From contig JAYVSS010000136.1 of assembly GCA_043775075.1 (NCBI GenBank), forward strand, positions 1 through 13,352: a stretch of DNA of 13,352 nucleotides, in the 5' to 3' direction. Positions 1 to 7,061 of this stretch are shown here, one piece after another (position 1 is the first letter of the stretch; each line of letters begins with the position of its first letter). The notes beneath the pieces were generated by a model. It did no database searches and was not told the origin of the DNA. It saw only the letters and a list, made by a program, of their open reading frames with translations. A program made the translations under genes and the position numbers. Origin of the DNA: JANLQX01 sp043775075. Lineage in GTDB: Bacteria > Actinomycetota > Acidimicrobiia > Acidimicrobiales > JANYDT01.

Positions 1-85
1 ATGCGCTTTATGTTGGCGTACGTCCTCCGGTAGTTCGCGTGGCTGTAAACCGTATGTATGACACCCTCCATCTACAACGATACGG

Positions 86-304
86 GTGAGCGTCGAACAG
101 CGAGAGCGCCTGCGACGACTCGCTGAAGAACGTTCCTTGTCGATGGCGGCCACGCTCGACGATGCGCTCGATTCACTCCGACGTGATCATTTCTATCGAT
201 CGATGGCCGACGCCGAAGCAGTTCTCCGTTCGGATCCCGAGGCGTGGGCCGAATACGTCGCCGAGCGCAACGCTTGGCTCAGCCCTGATTTGTCCGCCGG
301 TTGA
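86..304 (+). CDS. MazE-like antitoxin, probably N-terminally damaged
   Basis: This 72-aa product resembles the short ribbon-helix-helix antitoxins of actinobacterial MazEF modules. It has an N-terminal segment with the pattern V-x-x-E-x-R-x-x-L-x-x-L-A, then a C-terminal toxin-wrapping tail with Asp-Pro-Glu-Ala-Trp-Ala-Glu-Tyr. Family members bind their own promoter and neutralise a ribonuclease toxin. The only usable start in this frame is GTG at 86, with no Shine-Dalgarno. The codons just before it (71-85) read Ser-Thr-Thr-Ile-Arg, the usual DNA-binding beta strand, but they follow a stop at 59-61 with no standard start between. An ATG at 58 lies one base out of frame, so a single-base frameshift probably removed the true start. 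The stop overlaps a degenerate MazF start (TTGA). Bases 1-85 hold no other recognisable gene or convincing promoter. The family call is fairly sure; function is doubtful. Confidence 0.65.
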   Translation: MSVEQRERLRRLAEERSLSMAATLDDALDSLRRDHFYRSMADAEAVLRSDPEAWAEYVAERNAWLSPDLSAG

Positions 305-474
305 ACTTCGGCGGTCTCGTCGGCGTGGATTTCGGGGTCCCCGTCGGATCCGAAGCGGGTTTCGTTCGTCCGGGTGTCATCGGACGGAGCGTCGGGCTTG
401 AGACGCTGACTATCCGGCCGCGCGCTTGCGAGGATCGGCGGGTGCCGCATGCGCGACGAGTACGGCGGCGCTGA
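301..474 (+). pseudogene. truncated MazF-like toxin remnant
   Basis: From a TTG at 301 that overlaps the antitoxin stop (TTGA), the frame encodes about 27 residues that line up without gaps with the MazF N-terminus: a Gly-x-Val turn, then Val-Asp-Phe-Gly, Pro-x-Gly-Ser-Glu and Arg-Pro followed by hydrophobics. MazF toxins are ribosome-independent mRNA endonucleases of about 110 aa. Here similarity fades near base 382 and the frame stops at 472-474, so at least two thirds of the fold is missing. The aromatic pair usual before the Val-Asp-Phe-Gly segment is also lost. The C-terminal half is replaced by the 3' end of the convergent minus-strand gene that ends at 410. I infer a dead toxin left after deletion. 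The resemblance is short, but its position directly behind a MazE-like gene supports it. Confidence 0.6.
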
Positions 475-1321
475 TGGTGCCGAGTTGCGTGCAGAGTTGG
501 TTGAGGTCATTGCCAAGCGCGCGTATGAGTTGATTCTGCGCCAGGTCTGTTGCGGCCTCGACGCCATCGCGAGCTACTTGGCCTTCTAAGGTGAGCTGTC
601 CGTTCGCCATCCATCCCCTCGCCTCCAGGGATGCGACAGCGCTAGTTAGTCGGGATGCATCGAAACCTCTGGTGGACGAGTACTCACCGATGGGATAGCC
701 AAGCCACACCTCGGTCAACACGTTCATCTCTGCCATATCGAGTCCGGCGGCGACACAAGCGGCGAGGTGACTATCGCCCCTATGTTCACGTACGAGTTCG
801 GCGGCACGCCATAAGCGTCCATAGGGATCTGCTGGGAGTGGCAAAGCCTGCAATGCGCCGAACAGATGACGGGGGCCCGGTTCGAGTGGCGTGAGCGCAT
901 TCAACAACAACGTTCCGTGCGACTCGATCGTGGCCTGGGGGATGCCGACGGTCGCTTGACGCAGGCCTTCGCTGGCGCCAGCTTCACGAGCGGCCAGGAT
1001 GGCGTCGCGGCTAGAGACAGTGCGGGCCTGGACGTACACGGGGCTGAGGAGGGAGGCGTTGAAGACCCCAAAGGCGGAGACGACCACCGATGGGCTGACG
1101 TCGGCGCCGAGTGATGCAGCTCGACCCCACACATAGCCGTCGAAGAATCCGTGACCAAGGGCAGTAACTGCGTCGGCGGCTGGTCGTGACCACCAGCCAA
1201 TCGTGGCGATGGCCTCGGTGGCATCGCGTAACCGTCGAGCGGGCGAATCAGGCACGGGGGGTGCAGCAATCTCGTCGGCGGTCGGGACAAGAAAGATCGA
1301 GGCGATGGCGTCGTAGTCCAT
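410..1321 (-). CDS. SCO6745 family protein
   Basis: This 303-aa, mostly helical protein has no predicted membrane segment. It matches the layout of the SCO6745 family, which is widespread in Actinobacteria and has no established function. Seen here are a Pro-Ala-Ala-Asp-Ala-Val-Thr-Ala-Leu-Gly segment (47-56), a Gly-Tyr-x-x-x-Arg-Ala-Ala-x-Leu-Gly stretch (62-72), and the characteristic Leu-Trp-Arg-Ala-Ala-x-Leu-x-Arg-Glu-His-Arg-Gly-Asp-x-His block (170-185). After these comes a C-terminal winged-helix-like part (about 217-259) with Thr-Arg-Gly-Phe and a Leu-Thr-x-x-Gly turn. The His/Arg/Asp-rich block could bind a ligand or act in catalysis, but that is inference. The ATG start is supported by a good Shine-Dalgarno (GGAAGGA) 6 bases upstream. 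It is slightly longer than usual at both ends. It seems to be monocistronic, 350 bases from the amidase gene on the same strand. Confidence 0.75.
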   Translation of the reverse strand: MDYDAIASIFLVPTADEIAAPPVPDSPARRLRDATEAIATIGWWSRPAADAVTALGHGFFDGYVWGRAASLGADVSPSVVVSAFGVFNASLLSPVYVQARTVSSRDAILAAREAGASEGLRQATVGIPQATIESHGTLLLNALTPLEPGPRHLFGALQALPLPADPYGRLWRAAELVREHRGDSHLAACVAAGLDMAEMNVLTEVWLGYPIGEYSSTRGFDASRLTSAVASLEARGWMANGQLTLEGQVARDGVEAATDLAQNQLIRALGNDLNQLCTQLGTISAAVLVAHAAPADPRKRAAG

Positions 1322-1671
1322 GGTGCGTCCTTCCTACCGCGCAACCATCACCAGAACGCAATTTGGTCGGGTCACGATTCGCCATATGAACGGAATGGGA
1401 ATTCTGTTCGGCCACAATGGACGCTTTATGGCGAGGGATGGCTGCGCGTAACGGTGTGGGAGAGATTTCCGACATCGGGGACTACCAGAGTTACGAAGTG
1501 AAGTGCGGGGCGAAGCGGCAAGGGCGTTGGCTGTCATTGGTAAAGACTCGGAACGCGACGTTCGAAGCGAACGACAACTGCGGAACCGATCTCTCAAGGT
1601 CGGCGATCGACGGCCGCACCAGATGACAGCGAACTCGAACCGGCCAATCTGGGCGACGGCGACCTGGGTCG
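1322..1671. other. gene-free stretch between two minus-strand genes
   Basis: No open frame here looks like a protein. The longest plus-strand frame (1417-1626) has no family resemblance and no Shine-Dalgarno. The stretch should hold the promoter of the SCO6745-family gene (transcribed leftward from about 1380-1420) and the end of the amidase transcript. A weak stem (GCGAC 1653-1657 with GTCGC 1668-1672) overlaps the amidase stop codon, but it has no T-run, so I do not call it a terminator. No repeat or RNA gene is evident. Confidence 0.5.
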
Positions 1672-2949
1672 CTAGCCGAGCATTAGCGCTTCTAAAGCGG
1701 CGGCGTGGGAGGCGAGGTCGTCGTCGGCGAGGCGATGGCCGACGAGTTGGATGCCGATGGGCATGCCGTCGTGATCGACCCCGCACGGCAGTGAGATAGC
1801 CGGTAGCCCGGTTACGTTGGCGAACGCGGTGAAGTCACCTTGATCGGCCGGAGGTGGCGAGTCAACGGGGAATGCCACCTGCGGGGTGGTTGGGGTGAGG
1901 AACGCATCGGCATCTCCCAGTACGTCGCCGATCGCTGCGCCCATGGCGAGAAGCTCCTGGACGGCGGCCCCAAGATTGGCTGCGGTTTTCGATGCTCCGA
2001 AGGCGAACATGGATCGAACGTTGGCGGAGAATCCTTCGGGATCTCGGGCCAGGAGTTCGGCGTGCACAGCGGCACCTTCGGCCTCGCACAGCAGCAAACC
2101 GAGTCGACGCAAACGGGCGAGGTCGATGCCAAGGCGTCGTTCAATGATTTTGACGCCACGTTCGCGCAAGAGCGTGACCACTCGATCGAATGCGTCGTCG
2201 ACGGCGGGTTCGAGGTCGTGGGTGAGCACTTCGGTGGGCACCACGAGGCGGGACGGGAGGATGGCCGGACGGTCCCAGTTGAACACGGTGTGGTGGGCGC
2301 CAGACCACGGTCCGCCAGAACTAGGCGCGCTTATGACCCTCATAACTGCCACTGCATTGGCGACGGTCGAAACAAGCGGGCCGACGCAATCAAGGAGGGT
2401 CGAGAGGGGGACGATGCCGTTATTCGGAACGACGCCGTTCGACGGTTTGAATCCGACGCACCCGCAGTACGACGCGGGCACGCGCACCGAACCCATGGTG
2501 TCGGTGCCAAGCGCAATGGGCACGAGCCCGGCGCCGACGACGGCACCAGAGCCACCGCTCGAGCCGCCACAGGTGCGCTCGGGGTTGTGAGGATTACGAC
2601 CGACACCGAAGAACTCGTTGTTCGTCGTCGCCCCGAGTGCTGCTTCGGCCATATTTAGTGTGCTTACGATATCGGCGCCCGCGCGGCGCAGCGACATGAC
2701 CACTGCAGCGTCGTCGGTGGCGACGATATCCCGGCGAGCCCCGATCCCGGCCGACCACCGTGCCCCGGCGACGGCGATGTTTGCCTTGACCGCGACGCAC
2801 GTGCCGAGCAGCGGACGAGTCGGGTCGGCTGGAGGGCCGACGACTCCGCTGTCATGATCGTCGGACAGGGGCGGGACGACCTCGATCACTGCGCCGAGTT
2901 CGCGGCCCCGGGTTTCGAGGGCGTGCCGGGTGAGGGCGCCAACGTTCAC
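1672..2949 (-). CDS. amidase-signature family hydrolase
   Basis: This 425-aa cytoplasmic enzyme belongs to the amidase signature family, which hydrolyses amide bonds through a Ser-cisSer-Lys triad. The triad is visible: Lys55 in Val-Ala-Val-Lys, cis-Ser130 in the Gly-Gly-Ser-Ser-Gly-Gly-Ser loop, and nucleophile Ser154 in Gly-Thr-Asp-Thr-Met-Gly-Ser. The 24-residue gap between the two serines is the family norm. The usual Gly before Gly-Ser is Met153, a small oddity beside the nucleophile. Length is typical of stand-alone amidases. There is no GatB/GatC partner nearby, so glutamyl-tRNA amidotransferase is unlikely. The start is GTG, 4 bases after the stop of the upstream PaaK-like gene, with no clear Shine-Dalgarno, so translation is probably coupled. 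The substrate cannot be read from the sequence. Pairing with an acyl-activating enzyme suggests release or processing of a carboxylic acid. Confidence 0.85.
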   Translation of the reverse strand: MNVGALTRHALETRGRELGAVIEVVPPLSDDHDSGVVGPPADPTRPLLGTCVAVKANIAVAGARWSAGIGARRDIVATDDAAVVMSLRRAGADIVSTLNMAEAALGATTNNEFFGVGRNPHNPERTCGGSSGGSGAVVGAGLVPIALGTDTMGSVRVPASYCGCVGFKPSNGVVPNNGIVPLSTLLDCVGPLVSTVANAVAVMRVISAPSSGGPWSGAHHTVFNWDRPAILPSRLVVPTEVLTHDLEPAVDDAFDRVVTLLRERGVKIIERRLGIDLARLRRLGLLLCEAEGAAVHAELLARDPEGFSANVRSMFAFGASKTAANLGAAVQELLAMGAAIGDVLGDADAFLTPTTPQVAFPVDSPPPADQGDFTAFANVTGLPAISLPCGVDHDGMPIGIQLVGHRLADDDLASHAAALEALMLG

Positions 2950-2953
2950 GTTC

Positions 2954-4357
2954 TCAGCCGCGGCGATCGATGAGGCGAATGGGTTTCTGGCGCTTTTCCA
3001 CGTCGGTCAGGGAGGCCGTCGCCCCCGGAGCGACAAGGAGGACGCCAACTTTCACCCCGAGCCGTTGGGCCATCACCTGTTCGTACACGTCGGCCTGAGT
3101 GGCAGCGGGGGCGCGATGCTCAACCTGCACGGTCAGAGCCTCCTGGCCCGTTTCATCGACAGTAAGTAGACAGACGAATTCGCCGACGATGTTGGGGTCG
3201 CCAAGTCCGTCGAGAATTCCACCGAATGCGTGGGGGAACACGTTGATGCCTTTGAGCTTGACCATATTGTCGCTGCGACCGAGGAAGCCCGAGAGCCGGC
3301 GAAACGGAAGTCCGTTTGGTGCAGCCCCGTCTTGCAGGGCGAAAATGTCGTGAGTGTTGAATCGAATGATCGGGTAGCAGTCGTCCTTAAAGAGGCACGT
3401 GACGACGAGGTCTCCACGATCACCGGTCGCCGCGGCGGATCCCGATTCGATACCCACGATCTCCACGTGATGGGCGTCTTCCCACACCATCATGCCGCCC
3501 GAGCCGGGAATCTCTCCGGCGATGCATCCGGTATCGCCCACGCCGTACCAGTCGTAAGTCTCGATGGGGTTCGTGGCGGTTGCTCCCCACGCCTCAGCAA
3601 TCAGGGCGCGATCTTCGGCCCCGAAGTGAGCGATGATCCGCTTGATCGGAATTTCGCCGGCGGAAATGAGCCCCCGGTCGGCGGCGATCGACGCCAGCTT
3701 GCGGAGGTAGTCGGAGAAGCCGATCAGCGTGGTGACACCGAAGTCACGCATCACCTCGACCTGACGCTCGGAACGCGTTTCGTTGCCGGTGCCGGCAGAC
3801 AGGAAGAGAGCCGTCGTGAACTTGGTGACGGCCTCCCGTAGGTAGTGGCCTCCGTTGATGAGGCCGTGTCCGTAGACCGAGTGAACGATGTCGTCGTCGC
3901 CCACCCCCTGCGCTCGGTACATCCGCCCAACGAGAAGGTTCTGTACTTCGCGCGACCACGGTCCGAACGGCAGTGGTTGCGGTCGACCGGTGGTGCCACT
4001 CGTGGTGTGTAAGACAACAGGTGGTATGCGCGCAGATGGAGTGTCCACGAGGATGCCGTAGTCCCCGAATGGTGGGTGTAACTCCACCGCTGCCATGAGG
4101 TCGTTCTTATCGTATGTAGGCAGACGATCTAGATCGTTGAGCGAAGAAATATCGCCGCGCGCCACCCCGGCCGCTCCCCACAGCCGACGGTAGAACGGCG
4201 TGCGCCACGCCGTGTCAACGCAACGAAGGAATCGCTCGTTTTGGATCGACCGGAGTTCGTCGGCGCTGACATTGCGGTATGCCCCGACGAGATCGAGCGG
4301 ATACTCACGCAGCAGCTTGGCCGTGTCCAGATACTCGTAGTAGGTCGGGCGGGTCAT
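2954..4357 (-). CDS. PaaK-like AMP-dependent acyl-CoA ligase
   Basis: This 467-aa protein is a member of the adenylate-forming superfamily, closest in layout to phenylacetate-CoA ligase (PaaK, about 430-450 aa). Such enzymes activate a carboxylate with ATP and transfer it to coenzyme A. Visible motifs are the nucleotide-binding Thr-Thr-Ser-Gly-Thr-Thr-Gly-Arg-Pro loop (118-126), a Tyr-Gly-Val-Gly-Asp-Thr-Gly segment (271-277) in the place of the usual Tyr-Gly-x-x-Glu, and Tyr-Pro-Ile-Ile-Arg-Phe-Asn-Thr-His-Asp (328-337). The hinge motif Gly-Arg-Ser-Asp-Asn-Met-Val-Lys-Leu-Lys-Gly (360-370) is followed by Asn-Val-Phe-Pro. A C-terminal lid carries Lys455 and Lys458. The ATG start has AGGA about 9 bases upstream. 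It is first in a two-gene unit with the amidase. The altered 271-277 motif and lack of other phenylacetate genes argue against true PaaK; the substrate is unknown. Confidence 0.8.
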   Translation of the reverse strand: MTRPTYYEYLDTAKLLREYPLDLVGAYRNVSADELRSIQNERFLRCVDTAWRTPFYRRLWGAAGVARGDISSLNDLDRLPTYDKNDLMAAVELHPPFGDYGILVDTPSARIPPVVLHTTSGTTGRPQPLPFGPWSREVQNLLVGRMYRAQGVGDDDIVHSVYGHGLINGGHYLREAVTKFTTALFLSAGTGNETRSERQVEVMRDFGVTTLIGFSDYLRKLASIAADRGLISAGEIPIKRIIAHFGAEDRALIAEAWGATATNPIETYDWYGVGDTGCIAGEIPGSGGMMVWEDAHHVEIVGIESGSAAATGDRGDLVVTCLFKDDCYPIIRFNTHDIFALQDGAAPNGLPFRRLSGFLGRSDNMVKLKGINVFPHAFGGILDGLGDPNIVGEFVCLLTVDETGQEALTVQVEHRAPAATQADVYEQVMAQRLGVKVGVLLVAPGATASLTDVEKRQKPIRLIDRRG

Positions 4358-4378
4358 GGGTTTCGTCCTGGTTGCGTG

Positions 4379-4402
4379 GTGGTGGTGTGGGTGGTGGTGT
4401 GG
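4379..4402 (+). repeat. tandem 12-base G-rich repeat
   Basis: Two perfect adjacent copies of GTGGTGGTGTGG are followed by a partial third copy (GTGGCGG, 4403-4409). The array lies 22-45 bases upstream of the PaaK-like start, so on that gene's strand its leader is C-rich. The many closely spaced GG and GGG runs on the plus strand could form a two-tier G-quadruplex. Whether this is a regulatory element or replication slippage cannot be decided here. Confidence 0.7.
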
Positions 4403-4425
4403 GTGGCGGCCGAAGTCCGGTCAAC

Positions 4426-4442
4426 GTTCCGCCAGGCGGAAC
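4426..4442. promoter_or_regulatory. 17-base perfect palindrome, candidate operator
   Basis: GTTCCGCC and GGCGGAAC flank a single central A, giving perfect dyad symmetry in the 176-base spacer between the divergent PaaK-like (minus) and methyltransferase (plus) genes. It is 92 bases upstream of the methyltransferase start and 69 bases upstream of the PaaK-like start, well placed to control both. A shorter dyad (CACCG-TCC-CGGTG, 4442-4454) abuts it. Size and symmetry fit a dimeric repressor such as a TetR- or GntR-type protein, but no regulator gene is in the window. It could also be a hairpin in a transcript. Confidence 0.5.
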
Positions 4443-4533
4443 ACCGTCCCGGTGGGTGAAACATCAGCCTTGCCCGGTAGCCTGGCAGGTGCAAGACCAC
4501 AGTGAGACCACGTAAAGATGAGCGAGGATTGTC

Positions 4534-5820
4534 ATGGACTCGGCAGCGACAACAACTGCAGCCACCCCGGGCCGCACTGCCCCGGCGACGCATGTGCCGG
4601 CGTGGCACCACGTGGCCCGCCACGGCGTCATGCCTGAGCCCTCGCACGACGAGATGGCCCGGTTCAACTTCCTGGCCAATCTCACCAAACGAATCTCAAT
4701 GCTGTCCCCGGGGAACCGGTTGGCCTGGGATCGTCGAGCGCAGACGCAGTTTGCTTCCGCCGCGGGCCGTCCCGTGGCAGATCGGGCCGACGCTCGTGAG
4801 GCGATGTTGGCCGATCCGTACTTTCAGGGTTGGTCCTCGCTCCGCCGGTCGAACATGGAGATGCGACAGCAGGCCGGTCGATCCGTGGTGCTCCGTCAGA
4901 TCAATGAGCTGAACGAGAAGGCAAGTGCGCTGAATATCGGTGCACCTACTTTAAAGTTGGACCCCGCCTCAAAGGTCCCGTACTACCTGGACGTAATGGA
5001 TAACCACTGCATGCCCGGCAGCTATCACACCGAACTCGGCCCAGACGATGTGAGCGCGGCGGCGAACTACGACTGCGGGATTTTCGTTACCACCGGTGGA
5101 GCGATGGGCCGCCTGCTCGATGGCGGCGGCAAGGCGATCGTCAACCATATGCGGGAGACATGGCCGTCGTTTTGGCCGAAGCGCATTCTCGATCTCGGTT
5201 GCGGACTGGGTCACAACACCCTGCCCTTGGCAGTGGCGTTTCCCGATGCCGAGGTGATCGCCGTGGACACCGGCGCGCCCATGCTGCGGTACGGGCACGC
5301 GCGGGCCAAGTCTTTGGGTATCGAAAACGTGACGTTTGTGCAGGCCGACGCCCAGTACCTCGACACCTGGGCCGACGGCCGTTGGGCTCGTGAACTTGGC
5401 ATCGAACCGGAATCGTTTGACTACATACAAACGATCATGTTCTGGCACGAAACCTGTCGGTCAACCTTCCATGACCTGTGGTCGAAGATCCACACGTGGT
5501 TGGCTCCGGGCGGCCTGACGCTGCACGTTGAACAACCGCAATACACCAACGACATGGACCTGTTCGAACAGTTCATCCGCGACTGGGATTCGTGGTTCAA
5601 CAACGAGCCGTTCTGGTCGCAAATGCACGACATCGACGTGTTCGATGCCATGGCCGAAGCCGGTTTTCCCAAGGAGCAGCAGGTGGCGTTCCGGGCGGCG
5701 GCTCCAGCCGAGCTGATCGGCGACCAAACCGGTCAGCCAGAGGACCACGGCAGGGCGGCAATCTGGAACGTGTTCGGGGCCTGGAAGCCTGCACGGTCTG
5801 GGGTCTCGGTGCCGGCGTGA
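4534..5820 (+). CDS. class I SAM-dependent methyltransferase
   Basis: This 428-aa protein has a Rossmann-fold methyltransferase domain from about 215 to 335. Motif I is Leu-Asp-Leu-Gly-Cys-Gly-Leu-Gly (219-226), the acidic residue that binds the SAM ribose is Asp245 at the end of the second strand, and Ala-Asp-Ala (271-273) marks the adenine-side strand. A Leu-Ala-Pro-Gly-Gly turn (323-327) follows. The first 200 residues are an additional N-terminal region unlike the core and probably contribute to substrate binding. It contains Tyr-His-Thr-Glu (164-167) and several aromatic residues. The substrate is unknown. ATG 4534 is preceded by GAGGA with a 5-base gap. The gene overlaps the next one by 4 bases and is divergent from the PaaK-like/amidase pair. 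Small-molecule methylation in a pathway with the acyl-CoA ligase is possible but unproven. Confidence 0.85.
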   Translation: MDSAATTTAATPGRTAPATHVPAWHHVARHGVMPEPSHDEMARFNFLANLTKRISMLSPGNRLAWDRRAQTQFASAAGRPVADRADAREAMLADPYFQGWSSLRRSNMEMRQQAGRSVVLRQINELNEKASALNIGAPTLKLDPASKVPYYLDVMDNHCMPGSYHTELGPDDVSAAANYDCGIFVTTGGAMGRLLDGGGKAIVNHMRETWPSFWPKRILDLGCGLGHNTLPLAVAFPDAEVIAVDTGAPMLRYGHARAKSLGIENVTFVQADAQYLDTWADGRWARELGIEPESFDYIQTIMFWHETCRSTFHDLWSKIHTWLAPGGLTLHVEQPQYTNDMDLFEQFIRDWDSWFNNEPFWSQMHDIDVFDAMAEAGFPKEQQVAFRAAAPAELIGDQTGQPEDHGRAAIWNVFGAWKPARSGVSVPA

Positions 5821-6182
5821 TCGACATTGATCCGCTCGCCCTGGCTGGCGCGAAACCGCGCGGCGCCCGTCCGTGGTTTCACGACGACCCCGCAGTGGAA
5901 CGGGTTCTCGCCATCACCATGGCAATGGCCGGCGAAGTGGCGGTGATGCGTGAGCGGCTCGATACCGTCGAACGGTTGCTCGCTGCCTCGGGTGCGTTGG
6001 ACCTGGGGGCGATCGAGACGTTCACCCCCGATGCCCCAGCAGAGATCGAGCGTCAACGGTGGCACGCCGAATACGTGGCGCGTATTTTGCGGGTGGTGCA
6101 GCAAGAGATGGAAGCCCTCGAACAGGACCCGGCGTACAACCGGTCGGTGGCGGAAATCGGTGAGGAGCTGGGCCGGATCTAA
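5817..6182 (+). CDS. small helical protein coupled to the methyltransferase
   Basis: This 121-aa hypothetical protein starts at a GTG that overlaps the methyltransferase stop (GTGA), a classic translational-coupling arrangement. An open frame extends further upstream inside the methyltransferase gene, but the overlap start is the sensible one. The product has two helical, charge-rich stretches with heptad-like spacing (about residues 25-60 and 74-105), joined by a Pro/Asp-containing linker. There is no signal peptide, membrane segment or Cys/His metal site. I do not recognise a named family. The strict coupling suggests a subunit or stabilising partner of the methyltransferase, possibly binding through a coiled coil. 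That role is inference from position only. Confidence 0.65.
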   Translation: MIDIDPLALAGAKPRGARPWFHDDPAVERVLAITMAMAGEVAVMRERLDTVERLLAASGALDLGAIETFTPDAPAEIERQRWHAEYVARILRVVQQEMEALEQDPAYNRSVAEIGEELGRI

Positions 6183-6184
6183 CC

Positions 6185-6203
6185 CCGGCCGGAGGGGGGC
6201 CGG
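6185..6203. terminator. hairpin between convergent genes
   Basis: CCGGCC (6185-6190) and GGCCGG (6198-6203) form a perfect 6-base stem with a 7-base loop, just after the stop of the small plus-strand gene and 22 bases from the end of the convergent secreted-protein gene. The position fits a bidirectional transcription end, but neither side has a T-run. A 10-base direct repeat GGGCCGGATC (6171-6180 and 6198-6207) overlaps it. Confidence 0.35.
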
Positions 6204-6224
6204 ATCGAATGGGAAGCGTGGGGC

Positions 6225-6911
6225 CTAGCGCAGACGATCGAGATACGAGTCGTTGACCCAGCCACCGACGATTACGGCGGGACCCGACTCGCGGGGGATC
6301 GATGACAGCACGGGGACCCATGAGCCCTTGTCCTGCGCCGCCTTCTTCCACAGGTATCCGCCCGGTCCAACGGTCGTCGTTGCCACGCCAGTGGCTGATG
6401 GAGTGCTGCGGATCGTCAACAGTTGGCCGTCAGAAACGTTGACGATGCGGGCCGGACGGGCGCCGTCAGGAAGTCGGTCGCAACCTCCGGTCAGGGAGAC
6501 GTCTCCTAGCACGATGGAAAAACGATATGCGTACGTATTATCGTTCAAACCGTCGTTGCCGGGGCCGTCGAGGAGGGTCAGGAGGCCGAGACGACCGTCG
6601 GGGTGAAATAGCTTCCACGCCCGCAACGTACCCTTGGGGCTACCGGGCTGTGCGGCCAGTTTGATCCACCGGTCGTCGGACTCCCGGAGGTAAATCCCGT
6701 CGGTGCTGACCGTCAGATCCCACGCTGGTTCACCAATGATGCAGTCCAGGGCAAGTGACCACGGGAGCCCGTTGGGGCCCTTGACTGGCCCGAGATTTTT
6801 CGCCGACGCCACCGTCGGCGAGAGGGCAGTCACGCAGAGGGCAAGTGCCAACGCCAGACGTCGGGGTATTCGTGATCGTAGAGAGAAAAACATCGCCGTA
6901 CATGTTCGCAT
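6225..6911 (-). CDS. secreted protein of unknown function
   Basis: This 228-aa product carries a clear Sec signal peptide: an Arg-rich start (to Arg18), a hydrophobic core of Ala/Leu/Val (19-30), and Val-Ala-Ser-Ala before the likely cleavage after Ala37. The mature part of about 190 aa is rich in Gly, Trp and beta-strand-like stretches. It has two cysteines, in Leu-Asp-Cys-Ile-Ile and Gly-Gly-Cys-Asp, that could form a disulfide. No catalytic motif or named family is recognised. A TTG at 6956 would extend the frame by 15 residues, but ATG 6911 has a good Shine-Dalgarno (GGAAGG) and gives a normal signal peptide. It is a single gene, convergent with the methyltransferase pair, and its upstream region carries repeated sites. 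Confidence 0.7.
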   Translation of the reverse strand: MRTCTAMFFSLRSRIPRRLALALALCVTALSPTVASAKNLGPVKGPNGLPWSLALDCIIGEPAWDLTVSTDGIYLRESDDRWIKLAAQPGSPKGTLRAWKLFHPDGRLGLLTLLDGPGNDGLNDNTYAYRFSIVLGDVSLTGGCDRLPDGARPARIVNVSDGQLLTIRSTPSATGVATTTVGPGGYLWKKAAQDKGSWVPVLSSIPRESGPAVIVGGWVNDSYLDRLR

Positions 6912-6946
6912 GGCCCACCTTCCGAAGAACGGCAGTGATGCGAACT

Positions 6947-7029
6947 CCGCGTCCAAGTCAACTGAAATGCGCGTCCAAATCGGCCGCAGTCAGGTTAAAA
7001 ACCATCGATTCCTTGCAACTTGGACGCGG
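6947..7029 (-). promoter_or_regulatory. repeat-studded promoter region of the secreted-protein gene
   Basis: A perfect 12-base inverted repeat (CCGCGTCCAAGT 6947-6958; ACTTGGACGCGG 7018-7029) brackets 59 bases. The core GCGTCCAA also recurs in direct orientation at 6971-6978, 22 bases (about two helical turns) from the first copy. The bracketed part is the most AT-rich here and includes GGTT-AAA-AACC (6993-7003) and TTGCAA (7013-7018), which could supply a weak -35 for the secreted-protein gene at 6911. The layout looks like several binding sites for one regulator. The promoter hexamers are poor matches, so the exact transcription start is open. Confidence 0.45.
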
Positions 7030-7061
7030 AAAACGTCCGACTTGGGCGTGTGCACGGCTGG

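Noticed and set aside
1417..1626. Possible 69-aa gene in the 350-base gap
   Set aside because: No recognisable family, no Shine-Dalgarno, and composition typical of random high-GC frames.
1840..2658. Long plus-strand open frame antisense to the amidase gene
   Set aside because: It is a shadow of the high-GC amidase gene; the amidase frame has the complete catalytic triad and family motifs, this one has none.
3230..3841. 203-codon plus-strand frame antisense to the ligase gene
   Set aside because: No family features or Shine-Dalgarno; the opposite strand encodes a clear adenylate-forming enzyme.
6912..6956. TTG start for the secreted protein at 6956
   Set aside because: ATG 6911 has a GGAAGG Shine-Dalgarno and yields a normal signal peptide; the TTG lies inside a repeat element.
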